From the NCBI GenBank assembly GCA_030686995.1, contig CM060709.1, forward strand, positions 11,244,872 to 11,308,871: a DNA stretch of 64,000 nt, written 5' to 3'. This DNA is from Artemisia argyi. Its lineage: Eukaryota > Streptophyta > Magnoliopsida > Asterales > Asteraceae. The notes under the pieces were generated by a model. It saw only the letters and a list, made by a program, of their open reading frames with translations. It was not told the origin of the DNA and ran no database searches. The position numbers were made by a program, and so were the translations under genes. Of the stretch, positions 1-11,560 are shown piece after piece. Each line of letters opens with the position of its first letter. The stretch's first letter is position 1.

Positions 1-593
1 AATACATTTACAAAACTTTTATTATTTCAAATGATGCAGTGCACTAGAGACACTTCAAACGCCTTTCATCCCGTTTACTTATAACATGTTTTTATTTGCT
101 TCTTTTGACCCGTTAAAGGTAAAATATTCATACATAAGTGATTTGGTATGACATTAATTCATACATAAAAGGATATCTTAATGTTTTCTTTTCACAGCAT
201 GCAACCTCAAACGTAAGTATATATCTTATATGTTATCTAATTATATTCTGGGATAGCGACAACCCTTATCCTGTATATATATGCCGTTTGAAATTATGAA
301 TCAATTAAACAATTTTTTTTTTTTTTTTTTTTTTTTTCACTCCCAAGAATTTCAAATCAATGTCTTCCCTCTTATCACCTTTCTTTACAAAATCGTTTTT
401 CCTTTGATAAAAGCGAAAGAGAATAACAAAAGTTAGCACATGTTAAAAATCTTTTACAACGAAAAATGAGACGAAAAACAAAAAATGTTACAAATTTCTT
501 AAAATTAAAATTGAGAGACGGAAAATCAAAAATGAACATAAAAAGTTAACAAAGTGTACAAATTATCCGAAGAATATAACCTCACATGATACT

Positions 594-609
594 ATGATAC
601 AAGTATCAT
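594..609. repeat. Palindrome of the recurrent AT-rich module (first copy)
   Basis: ATGATAC-AA-GTATCAT, a 7-bp inverted repeat with a 2-nt centre. It lies upstream of a TATA-like stretch at about 680. Palindromes of different sequence occupy the same place in other copies: 7624-7639, 12856-12873, 24462-24479, 31662-31679, 42348-42368, 43599-43614, 47111-47128, 47538-47555 and 53613-53631. Confidence 0.75.
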
Positions 610-2653
610 GTAAACATCATATTCCAAGTAGAACATAATACACGAATCTCAACCTGGATAACTAGTGCATACCTCAATATATAAAGTAGCATATTTTCTT
701 CTCATTTAACGATGTGGGATAAATTCTAACACTTCTTCTATAATTAAAAAAAAATGATACAAGCTAAGTATATGTATTTGCGTTGTTGTAAGGCACGTGC
801 AGATGCCATAAGATAGTCCACATAATGATTCATATAAATAAATGTCATACATGGATAATTGTTATATGTAAAATATTGTGTTTGTTTTCAATAACAACAT
901 ATAATTTGATATTTCAAACTCTTTCTTCTGTTATGGCACAATCATATATACGATGGTGTGCAAGTTGTGCTATTGTACTCGTATCTTCACGGGTCTCAAA
1001 ACTTACACCATGTTGTATATTTGAATCTCAAAGTTCACTTCCAACAAAAAATGTTGATGCTATATAATTTTGTATATGTAAAATTTTATTAAAAATGAAG
1101 TTACATCATTGACATACTATGTTTTGAGTTTTAATGGTTGGAATTATATATCTTTGATCGTTGTGTTTAGTTATTACATAAGCTTTTGCATAAGGCCTTT
1201 ATTAGCTAGCTACAACATGGATTCGAGATAGTGACAACCCTTATCCTATGTAGTATATATGTTGATCGCACATTCATCTCATTTGTATTCAACCTTTTAA
1301 TTAGTAATGGACGAAATGGTAACTTTCATATTTTACATGCTTGTTGTTAGTTTCTTGTTATCTCAGGTAAAAACATTGGAAAAGGGTATTACATTTATGA
1401 AAAAAGTTGCAAGCCAAAGCTTATAGAGGAGTCAAGAAAGCTAGCAAATCTCATGCCACAAGGGAAGGTAACACTTCATTTCATTAATTATAGATATAAT
1501 TAGAAAGTTGTTTGTGTAGAATAACACAATCCCATTTTGCCATTGTTGTCCCATTTTGGCTTATTATACAAAGATGTCATAAAAGTTTGCGTGAAATTTG
1601 TCCTAAGGTAATAAAGTTTCAAAGTTGTCATCAATGTTACTAAATTATAAAAAGCAAACACGTCTATAATTTCAGTGATTTTTACGTTTATTTTTTTGCT
1701 ATGTTTAGTAACATAAATGTCATGTCTTTACAAGTTCAGTAACCTCGAGGACAAACTTTCATAAGGTCAGTAACCTAGATGACAACTTTCATAAGTTTAG
1801 TAACCTGGATGACAACTTTGAAACTTTATTACCTTAGGACAAATTTCATGCAAACTTTAGTGATATCTTTGTATAATAACCCTCCCATTTTAGTCCTTGT
1901 ATTTAGTCTACATTGGAACTAGAAGATGGCTTTGTGTAATGTTTGGGTCATTTTGAAAAGACTGAAAATAATGTGTTTGTTTGAATAATTTGTGGCAGCC
2001 AATATCCGCGAACCAACCAAGAAATAGTAGAGATGGTACTATTTCGAGTACGTAGTGAATGAGCAGGTCATGTTCTAGAGGAAGGAATTGTTGTTCGAGC
2101 ATTTGACCTTGACATTGCATCTGTTCTTGAGATGAGTTTCCCTTCACATCGCTATACACCCATAGTAGCACCTAGCTTTTTCACTTACCCATTACCTTTT
2201 ATCAAATTTTCCTCATATGGAAAATGTTACTCCTCCCCTACATTTGACAAGCAGTAATTTTTTTAGATACCATCCACACAATAAAGTTAGCAAATGTCAC
2301 AAATCTTTTACGTATAAAGTAAAAAAAAAAAAAAAAAAAAAAACGAATATAAAAAGTTAGCAAATCAAAAAGTGAGACGGATATATAAAAATTTAACTAA
2401 GTGTACAAATTATTGAAGAAATACATTTGTTCATACAACGCCTGCCATATGAACATAACATTCCACCAATAACATTACACCAAACTCAACTTAATAATTT
2501 GAACATACCTCACTATATAAAGTAAAATATTTTCTTCTCATTTATCGATGTTGGAAAAAGCAAACTCCTATTCTCTAGCGCCTACCCTTTTCAGTTACCC
2601 ATTATTAACATTTATCATTAGCGCCTAGCCTTTTCATTTACCCATTATTAACA

Positions 2654-3212
2654 ACTAGCAGGGTACCCGCGCGTTGCAGCGGCGGGTACTCTGAAATTAA
2701 ATTTTTCGGTGAATCGTGTAGTTTTGTTTATTATGTTTTTTTTGATAATAAATTTACGGATATCAAGAATTTCTTTTAGGCCGTGCTCATTCGGGCTCAA
2801 CCCTGTTTGGCCCGCACTCGTTCGGGCTCAAGCCCATTTAGCCCATTGCCCGTTCGGGCCTGAATATTTGTATAATGTGTTTTATTATTTGTATTAGTGA
2901 CATTTAATGTAAGAATTGTGTTTAATTTGGTTGTATAATATGCTTGATAATTTGTATTTGTGATATAAAGGGTGTTTTAATAATTGTATTAATTGACCAA
3001 TTAATTGATTACATTAAATATCATTAATGTGATGTTTTTTTTAATATGTGCATTAAAGTGGTGTACACTATACTTCTTGTCTTGTAAGTCTGAAAATTAT
3101 GTGCATTAAAATGGTGTACATGCATCTTTCCTATTAAAGAAATGTTTTTGGTCTTAAACATTTTAAGACTTCTAAATATAGATGTCCTAAATACATTATA
3201 AGGTAGTATAGA
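2654..3212 (-). mobile_element. Short non-autonomous Helitron (559 bp)
   Basis: Read on the minus strand it begins TCTATACTACC at 3212 and ends CTAGT at 2654, the TC...CTRRT ends of plant Helitrons. Just inside the 3' end is a GC-rich hairpin (2664-2684, arms ACCCGC/GCGGGT). Insertion is between host A (2653) and T (3213) with no target duplication. The paralogous segment near 30272-30300 has the same host sequence uninterrupted, which is direct empty-site evidence. It carries no Rep/helicase coding sequence. Internally, 2780-2870 has repeats of a TTCGGGCT-like motif. Confidence 0.85.
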
Positions 3213-3880
3213 TTATCTTTGGCTTTTTACGACACATAATGGTGTTTTTGCATTTTTTTACAAAAGCAATGACATGTTTGCTTAGTAACAGTAGATCTTC
3301 TGCGTATACATTTATACAACCATTCAAATATTAGAAAATAACTTTCGAGAAACTTGTTCAAAAAACTTAATAGTTCTTCCGTTTTGGAAAACTGAAAAGT
3401 GTTTGTGGTGACTCAACTCCAACTCGGCCCGTTTCAACCTCAACTAAAAGTAATGATTTGATTTCTGTGAATAAAGATGCTAGAATCAAATTTTAAATAT
3501 AGTTTTATTTCATATGTAACATATAATTTTGTATTTGCAGAGTGTACCTACATTTTATCGTGGACGAATATAACTGAGAGAAAATGCAAGAGTTACACGA
3601 AGAACATCGCCAAATAGATCTGGTCTAAACCTGAAGTTATGAATGATTTTAGATGATGGTGGTATAAGAGGGCGGAGAGGCGGTCGTGTAGGAATGATAA
3701 AAGAGTGATAGTGTCACATTTTTATTCGGTATGAAAAAGATTGTCATATATGTTATCTTTGGTTACAACTTTGATGTTAATGGAACATGTGGATTAGAAA
3801 CCTTTACAAAACACTATAGATTTTGTACCTAGTAAACAAATCAAACGTAGAAATTTAGCAAATTGATTACAAGATGGAAA

Positions 3881-4941
3881 CTACAAGTATTATATGGAAC
3901 AATTTACATAGTATTAATGAACTATTTACTTTCCATAATAATTAGGCTTATCGTGATTTACGCAACTTCATTTGTAGTTTCGCACTGGACCACCCAAATT
4001 AATAAGACGGCCCTGGTATCGGTGAGTAGAAGGACTAAAACGAGAAGAATGACAACAGGGATAATTTAGGAGAGATGCATTTACTTTTGTAGATGCATCT
4101 AAAATGTATGATTATGGCTTTCTTACATCTATCTCATTTTAATTTTTCCTTCTCATTTGATCCTAACTCATGTAGTTTATAGCTAGTATACTTTTGGGTA
4201 CAAGGAAGTTGTGGACCGAAAATTGCCTGCGTTCGGGTTCAAATAGGTTGTGGACTAATCAAAATTCAGTTTATATCGACAAAACTGAATTGAACGCCAA
4301 CTATATGTTAGGAATTTACAAATCGCAATACAAAGTTTATAACACAGAAATTGAAAGATTACAACACCGTTATTGAGGCCTACAATTAGGAGTGTCCTAA
4401 AACAGAATTTCGCCCCCATTGGTACAACTGCTGCTTAATAAACATTAATTCTAGATTTTTCAATTATAGCCCAAAGACCAAATACCCATCTTTCTTTTGA
4501 CCATTTAATTATCTCTATTAAAATTTTCGATGATAGTTTTTGATGGGAAGTCCTTATAAAGAGATATTGGTTTCATTCTGGCTCCTATGTGGGATTAGTT
4601 TCCATGTCCAACACTATGTTTAATCAGATTCCTTGTTTTATGTGGTTGTAAAATTTGTTTCTTGCTCGGGTTTGATCCATTCAAAGTTGTAACCCGATAT
4701 CTAACACTAAGAACCAGCATGTCCATGGAATTGATTCTTTTTAATAGAATGAAATCTCATATGGCAAAAGCCAAACCAAGTTCACGAGGGTGGTCTAGTT
4801 GAGTCTAACTTCATGTTTTAGACTTGCACTCGTAACATTTCATGAATGTCCCATGCTTTTGATGTAACTATGTATTAATCAATGTTACCAAAGATTATTT
4901 TATATTTTAATTTTTAGGAACTTATGTCCTTTTCCATACTT
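3881..4941. other. Unannotated AT-rich interval
   Basis: I see no convincing gene. The short open frames at 3863-4069 and 4194-4376 have no recognisable domain and no splice context. The text is probably degenerate intergenic or transposon-derived DNA. Confidence 0.5.
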
Positions 4942-5185
4942 AGGGGCGTTTGGTTCAGTGTAATTCATTGTAATCTGAATTACATTTCAATCGTGTTTGA
5001 TTGACAGAGTGGAAAGAATTGTAATTCAGATTACATTACGGTTACTGTTTGGTTTGCGTTGTAATTGTAATTCAGCAATTGCAATTACACCAAATGATGG
5101 AATCTAGATTACATAGGAAGTTGAATGGAAAGTTTTAAATTACGTTGTAATTCAAAAAAAATTTACATTTTAAAACATCAACATC

Positions 5186-5255
<70 letters not shown>

Positions 5256-5273
5256 TTTTATTATAATCATCAC

Positions 5274-5327
<54 letters not shown>

Positions 5328-5508
5328 ACAATAATAATAATTTTAATAATTAATAATAATATAAAACTAATAATAAATTATTATTATTATTTAATAATTA
5401 ATAATAATATAAAAATAATAATAAATATTATTATTATTATTATTATATAAATATTAAATAATAATAATAATTTATTATTATTTTTATATTATTATTAATT
5501 ATTAAAAT

Positions 5509-5543
<35 letters not shown>

Positions 5544-5866
5544 TATTATTATTATTATAAATATTAAATAATAATAATAATAATTTTTTATTATTTTTAT
5601 ATTATTATTACTTATTAAAATTACTATTATTTTTATTATTCTTATATTACATTTTTATGTTTTATATATAAATAATTGAATTACATTACGTTGCGCATCA
5701 ACTAAAAACATCGACAGATTTCATCAATTACAATTACAACACATTCCAACTCTTTGAATTACAATTACATCAAATTACAATTTATTCCAAAGATTACAAT
5801 TCTTTTAAAAACATTATGTGAACCAAACGACCCCTTTAAAAACATTTTGTGAACCAAACGACCCCT
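4942..5866. mobile_element. MITE-like element with AGGGGCGTTTGGTTCA ends and a TTA-repeat core
   Basis: The left end reads AGGGGCGTTTGGTTCA and the right end is its inverse (TGAACCAAACGACCCCT), giving terminal inverted repeats of about 15 bp with one indel. Subterminal regions also mirror each other (GTAATTCAGATTACATT-type words). The right terminus is duplicated in tandem (31-bp units ending at about 5836 and 5866). I could not identify a target-site duplication, so the superfamily is open. The core is almost entirely TTA/TAA repeats. Confidence 0.65.
5188..5640. repeat. (TTA)n/(TAA)n microsatellite cluster
   Basis: A nearly perfect TTA run (5188-5327) is followed by TAA and TTA blocks in opposite orientations to about 5640, so the region can fold on itself. 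It yields a spurious poly-leucine reading frame. Confidence 0.95.
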
Positions 5867-6454
5867 TTCTCTTCCCTTAGAAATTACAATGGTTTCTCAT
5901 CGCTCATTTTTTTACTCTCTCTCTCTACAACTATAACCACTTTCTCTTTCTAAAATTATTTTTAATATTTATTGATTTTATATAAAAGTTGGACTTTCAT
6001 ATTTGGGAGGTTTGCCATGTGAAGAAGATTTTTTTTCTTTTTTTTATTCGGGCCCTAAAATTCAACTAAAGCTTATTTAGTTTTGTCATTTATAAAGGGT
6101 GTGTTTGGTAAAATTAGCAGTGAGCAGTAGCAGCAAGTAGCCACAACTCACCGCTCCCAGCTTCTTAAAGAAGCATTGAAAAAATGAACATTCCTATAAA
6201 AATAGCAAAGTTCACCGCTCATTTGCCAAACGAACAATAAAAATCAAAAAACTCATTGCTCACCGATCATCGCCCCAAATTTTAAAAAGCTCCGCGCCAA
6301 ACATAGCTAAAAAATGATAATATTAGAAACGCTACTCAAATAATCATTGAAAATATCAATTTTTTTCCCGTTACCACTAGTTCTATTAAACGTAATGTAC
6401 ATCTTTTTTTTTCTTCTTTCAAAATCATGAATTATCTATCAGTCGATCGATCTC
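5867..6454. other. No gene; possible MITE remnant at 6099-6305
   Basis: 6099-6305 starts GTGTGTTTGGTA and ends with CCAAACAT-type sequence, suggesting a decayed hAT-type MITE. The inverted repeats are imperfect and I found no target duplication. Nothing else is recognisable. Confidence 0.35.
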
Positions 6455-6776
6455 TCGTAGCTTGTAATTGGTCTAAGAGGGATTAATCAGTGATTAATTG
6501 GATTGGAATTTCCAACAAGTTTTGGGTATTTCTAATGATTTTTTGGGTATTCTCCGCAAGATTGTTCTTAAAAATAACTTGTAATAGATAAAAATAGCGA
6601 CTATAAATGATTAACAAGTTTACGTCGAGTTTTTGATATTTCCGGGGATATTTGCAAGTTTCTGTCAAGTTTGACCATGGTTGACCGATTTGTTTGACCA
6701 ATTTACTCAAATAAAAAAGGTTGTTGCCGATAAAAGCCTAAGCGGTGATTAATCGGCTTTATAGGCTTTTCTTTTC
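6455..6776 (+). repeat. Dispersed repeat, hAT-like MITE family (copy 1)
   Basis: About 320 bp also found at 45961-46310 (plus), in shorter form at 46500-46640 and 46790-46945, and inverted at 52834-53220. Shared landmarks are GATTAATTGGATTGG near the start, runs of TTGACC in the middle, and GATTAATCGGC...GTAGGC at the end. The complete inverted copy ends AGTGTTGCAAAA and TTTTTACGAC, suggesting terminal inverted repeats. No coding capacity. Confidence 0.6.
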
Positions 6777-7084
6777 AATGTTACATGACACTTCAAATAG
6801 GGACATGACTAAGCAAAGAACGATATTTTCTTTAGAATACCTAGGGAAAGTGATTATTCTTTCTTGTTTTTGATGTACGTGGTTTAATAGGTTTTCTCAT
6901 GATTGTTTTTAAACTTCAAATTCTGCTAATAATAAATTATTTACTCAACGAAATTTGAGTTCAAGCCTCTCTTAAAGTTAACCAAGTCGACTTGAATTGG
7001 ACATGCACTAGCAAGGCAACAGCGCTAAGTGGCGGCAAACAGTTTGTTATACTTGTGATTATTGGTTTGTTTGTGTTGATCAAT
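6777..7084. other. No gene seen
   Basis: AT-rich spacer between the dispersed repeat and the next AIM1-like fragment. Nothing recognisable. Confidence 0.5.
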
Positions 7085-9022
7085 GTCTCAACGATCATGG
7101 ACGGTTTTAGATGATGGTGTAAGAAACAGTAAAAGAGTGATAGCTGGTGTCACATTTTCATTTTGCGTGGAAAAAGAAAGTTATATGTGTTATCTTTGGT
7201 TACAATTTTGATGTTAATGGAACTTGAGGATTAGAAACCTTTATGAAATAGTAGAGATTTCGTACCTAGTAAATAAATTAAACGTAGAAATTTAGCAAAT
7301 TTATTACAAGATGGAAAATACAAATATATTCATGTGTTTCAAACAACTTTTATTTTCACTCCCAAGAATTTCAAATCAGTGTCTTCCCTCTTTATCACCT
7401 TTTTTATTTATTTATTCATTTTTTTTAATAAAATCTTCTTTCTTTTGATAAAAGCGAGTGAGAATATAGAAAGTTAGCAAATTACAAATCTTTTACAACG
7501 AAAAATTGTAAAGCGAGAGATGATAAAACAAAATGAAAAAATGTAAAAGCAAGAGATGAAAAAACAAAAACACATACAAAAAGTTAGCAACGTGTACAAA
7601 TTATCCGTGCAACACATTGCCATATGACACGTTTGTCATGTGAACATTAGATTGCACGAGGAACATAATACACGTAGCTCAACTTGAATAATTAGTACAA
7701 CGAAAAAATTGAAAAGCGAGAGATAAAAAAACAAAACGAAAAAATGTAAAAGCAAGAGACGAAAAAACAAAAACACATACAAAAAGTTAGCAACGTGTAC
7801 AAATTATTGGTGCAACACATTGCCAAATGACACGTTATATTGCACGAGGAACATAATACACCAAACTCAACTTGATCAATTAGTACATACCTCACTATAT
7901 AAAGCAACACATTTTATTCTCAATTACCGATGTGGGATAAAAGTTAACTTCTTTCCTTTTAATAAAAAAGTGATACAAGCTATAATGATTTAACCGTTGT
8001 ATACAACCAAATTTATTAAAGATAGTCTAGCACATGAAGACGCAATGATATAATCCATAGAATTAGTCATATAATTTGATGCCATACATATTTAAGGAGT
8101 AGTTAATTAGCTCTCAGCTACAACATGGATTAGGGATACCGACAACCTTCTCCTGCATAATATATACGTTGATCGCACATTCAACACACCTGTATTCGAC
8201 CTTTTAATTACAAATGGTAACTTTCATATTTTACATGCTTATTGTTAGTGTTAGGATTAGGGATAGATATTCATGGGGCAAAAGGGAGCAAACCAGACCA
8301 ACAACAGCAGAAGCACAAGATCAGAAGCAAAGTGAGCACAAAAGCTGGTAAATTTTATTAACAAAATTATGAAGTTCCAAGTCTAGTGTCTAGTTCAATA
8401 TCTGCTATTCTAATATATAGAACAAAAACCGACATATACAAAACCGACATATACAAAAAAAACCGACTTACAAGTTTCTAGATACTACCAAAATGACTAA
8501 AATACTCTTAGTACTAATATTACCAAAATACCCTTAGGAGGTGAAGTCACAATATCTAACAGTTAGCGACAACTCTTATCTTGCGTACATATGCTTTTTA
8601 ATACTGTGAATCAAAAAAGTAATCTATTTTCACTCCTAAGAATTTCAAATCGATGCCTTACCTTTCTATCACATTTCTTTGCAAAATCTTCTTTGCTTTG
8701 ATAAAAACGAAAGAGAATATAAAAAGTTAGCAAATTACGAATCTTTTACAATGAAAAAATGAGAAACGGAAAAACAAAAAGTTAGCAATGTGTACGAATT
8801 AGTGTACGTATTATTCGAGAGATATATCACAACAAAATATCTATTATCGAAGCTATATATCCCATGAGTAACATAATAGACCGAACTCAACTTTGATAAA
8901 GAGCGCATACCTACAATAAAGCACATTTTCTTCTCAATTATCGATGTGAGATAAAAAAAAAGTGATACAAGCTAGTGTGTGCATTAACTGTTGTAAGGTG
9001 AATACAATCAAATTTATTAAAG
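7085..9022 (+). pseudogene. AIM1/MFP2-like pseudogene fragments, copy B part 1
   Basis: Begins with sequence matching the 3' flank of copy A (7085-7320 vs 3640-3880), then the AT-rich module twice (about 7340-7670 and 7700-7930). Remnants of an exon encoding a NTTKFIKDGLAHED-like peptide, which aligns with the family's VEAN...KSLVSRGKLTQDKA region, lie at about 7990-8060. A DRTF-type exon remnant is at about 8100-8215. A solo LTR interrupts at 8249. A third module copy runs 8570-8950 and the NTTKFIKD-type exon restarts at 8985, where a Helitron cuts it. No open frame survives. Confidence 0.6.
8249..8561 (-). mobile_element. Solo LTR (TGTTAG...CTAACA)
   Basis: 313 bp bounded by TGTTAG and CTAACA and flanked by the 5-bp direct repeat GTTAG (8244-8248 and 8562-8566), the signature of a solo LTR. 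Orientation is tentative: on the minus strand it has an AT-rich TATA-like stretch and an AATAAAA word. The host sequence on the two sides comes from different parts of the AIM1-like unit, so the site may also have recombined. Confidence 0.7.
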
Positions 9023-9029
9023 ACTAGTC

Positions 9030-10320
9030 ATTCAGACCCGTGCGATGCACACGGACTCCATCTAAATGTTCATAGCGTATTGTTCAGCACTAATTTTCGT
9101 TATTTTGGTCATGGATGGATTTTGTTGGTCAATAAGTTTCTAAGTTGTGTTTGTTATCATGACATGAAAAATATTGATGCCGTTATTTCGTTATTATTAA
9201 TTGTGGTAGAGTAAAACACTCAAAATACAATATATAACTCGGGCTGCCGCATGACCCGTGCGATGCACACAGCTTTTTTATTTGTTATTATAATTTATAA
9301 ATAACTGTGAGCCAAAATTATGTAATTTTTCCTTTCTATTCATTATTCAATGTGATATTTTTAATATGCCGTATTTTGTTATTTTAGCAAACTTTTTTAA
9401 TTTATCTGTTCAAATCGGATGTACTAAAACACACTTACCCATGCGATGCAGTGCTTTGTTTACCATTAGAAATTCTAACTCTTAGTGTTGTCAAAAACTA
9501 ATTTTTATCGTGCGATGTACATGGGCTGTATAGAAGTTTTCAAAGTTTAATATCCGTCTTTTATTTTCGTCATTTTATATTCGAGACGTATTTTTGTCAT
9601 TATATATATAAGTTGTCATGATAGCATACATTTTACAAGCAAGATACGTATTTAAAATAGTTTATTGACATGTAATCTTTTAAGATGTATTTTTTATGTA
9701 ATATTTTTTGTCTATTTATTTTGGTATTGACTCTATCGTTTTTAATTGGAACTAACTAATATTAATACATCCGTCTAAGTTATAACTATTTCTTATGATA
9801 GTCAACAATGCCCGTGCGATGCACATGGGCTGTATAGAAGTTTTCATATATTTAAAATACGTGCGATACACATGTGCTGTATAGAAGTTTTCATAGCATA
9901 ATATTCGGCAATTATTTTCATCATTTTATATTTAAGTTGTATGGTGTCACACATTTGCTAAGCTTTATACGTATTTAAAATACTTTATTGAGTTGCACAT
10001 GGGCTATATATAAGTTTTTATAGCGTAATCTTTGGCACTTATTTCGTCATTATGTATCTAAGTTATGATGGTATCACATTTCCAAGCATGACACACATTT
10101 AAAACTGTTTATTGACATTAAAAGAGTATATGTGAAGAGATTTTTTTCAAGATATTACATTGAAAAGAGTCTCTTCACATGTAATATTTTAATATGTATA
10201 AGTTACATAAATTATTTTAAATATGAAGCGATGACATTAATGTTGGAGACCTTTTATATTTATCCTCATGCGATGCACACAGGTGTGGACTATCTCAGGA
10301 CCCATGCGATGCACACAGGT
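9030..10320. repeat. Array of Helitron-type GTGCGATGCAC hairpin motifs
   Basis: The motif CGTGCGATGCACACGG or a close variant occurs near 9038, 9254, 9430, 9510, 9812, 9860, 10270 and 10303. From about 9505 to 10110 it belongs to a degenerate tandem unit of about 130-300 bp that also contains GGGCTGTATAGAAGTTTTCA. It looks like repeated copies of a Helitron 3' terminus. Confidence 0.65.
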
Positions 10321-10539
10321 TGGATCTAATTGTTTTTTTTCGTAATGTTCGGGACTAATTTTCGGTTCATGTTTGAAACTCTCATTTTTTGTGAAAGACG
10401 GACTTTGTTGTTCAAATAAATTACATTATTAAAAGCGAACTATAAAACAATTTCCTTTTTAACAAAATTATAAAAACATAAAACATTAAAGTAATTAGTA
10501 TATTCAAGATTATAAATTATAATTCGTATAATAAATTAT

Positions 10540-11560
10540 AATTCGTAAAGTAAAATATTGCATGTTTAATTTGTAACGTACTATTAATATGAATGCTAAG
10601 TATCCATCTATATTGACACCGGTGGCCGTGGCGTTGTTCTTGTTGTTGTTCTTCTTGTTGTTGTCTTTTTCGTTGTTGTTCATTGACATTTTGCATGTTT
10701 TGTTCTTGATACAACTTTTGTGACTTCTCGATCTCTTTCTTCAATGTGAAGAGGTTTTTTTGCAAAATGTTATATTTAAATGAGGCTTTTCATATATAAT
10801 ATTTTAATATGAGTAAGTTACATAAATTATTTTTTAATTAATGCATTATTACAAAATTTTTCCATAAACTATAATATCGAATTTGGAGCATTCATTAGTA
10901 ATTCACTCTAATTATGTATTTACAGTATGACGACATGAATCACATGATCTCAAACTCAAATGAATAATACTTACCTCGTGATAGGTGTATGATAACATTT
11001 GAAATACAATTTTTTTCCCTTTATATACTTCTTTGATTTAGAAGATTCTTATTGTTAAAATGAGTGTGAAAATAATTTTATTATATACTACCATTTTCAA
11101 TATGTAACATCGACATAATTTACACAGTCGTATCAAATATCAAAGTCACGCAATATTCCAAGACGTTTAATTAAGAAAGTGTAATTAACACACCGCAAGA
11201 CAAAAAACTACGTTAAGAGCAAAAATATTAAAATGCACCGACAAAGTGTAGTAATAATTATTGACTAAAAATTGAATGCTCGTCACATTATTTTCTACAA
11301 ACTTACTTGCTAACGAATAAATATATTAGCCCGTTTAGCGGTATTACATGAAGTAAAATATTGCATGTTTAATTTGTAACAAACTATTAATATGAATGCT
11401 AAGTATTCATCCCACTGGTGGCCGTGGCGTTGTTCTTGTTGTTGTTGTCTTTGTCGTTGTTGTTCATTGGCCTTTTGCATATTTTATTCTTGATACAAAT
11501 TTTGTGACTTCTCGATCTCTTTCTTTAATGCTTCTTGAGGCGCTACAAAAAACAATTAGA
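10540..11560 (-). repeat. Internal duplication with a Gln-rich coiled-coil coding remnant
   Basis: 10540-10745 and 11340-11530 are similar over about 200 bp. On the minus strand the first copy reads LKKEIEKSQKLYQEQ followed by NEQQRKRQQQEEQQQEQRHG, a charged, glutamine-rich heptad-like stretch. The second copy is similar but broken. This resembles coiled-coil tails of some plant transposase-related proteins. I do not recognise the source gene; it may have been captured by the surrounding element. Confidence 0.45.

Larger units (their letters stand above)
1..3880 (+). pseudogene. AIM1/MFP2-like pseudogene copy A (3' half), interrupted by a Helitron
   Basis: Decayed, intron-containing copy of a gene resembling plant AIM1/MFP2 (peroxisomal enoyl-CoA hydratase/3-hydroxyacyl-CoA dehydrogenase of beta-oxidation). 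Exon remnants lie in gene order: about 199-214 (HATSN-like, weak), 1000-1062 (TPCCIFESQSS, cf. the family's PHCILASNTS), about 1140-1318 (DRTF...SNGRNG, donor at 1319), 1367-1467 (GKGYYIYEK...ESRKLANLMPQGK with both splice sites), 1999-2151 (end reads DLDIASVLEMSFPSHR), and a short last exon 3541-3573 beginning SVP. Indels, stops and a lost donor at 2152 make it non-functional. 240-740 and 2230-2560 hold the AT-rich module with palindrome and TATA-like box. 3640-3880 is the presumed 3' flank, repeated at 7085-7320. The match is to the family from memory; exon order and splice phases support it. Confidence 0.7.

Noticed and set aside
825..1067. 80-codon frame treated as an independent gene
   Set aside because: Its C-terminal part is the degenerate AIM1-like exon (TPCCIFESQSS); the N-terminal part is intron-like.
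5125..5328. Open frame rich in leucine
   Set aside because: It is the translation of the TTA microsatellite.
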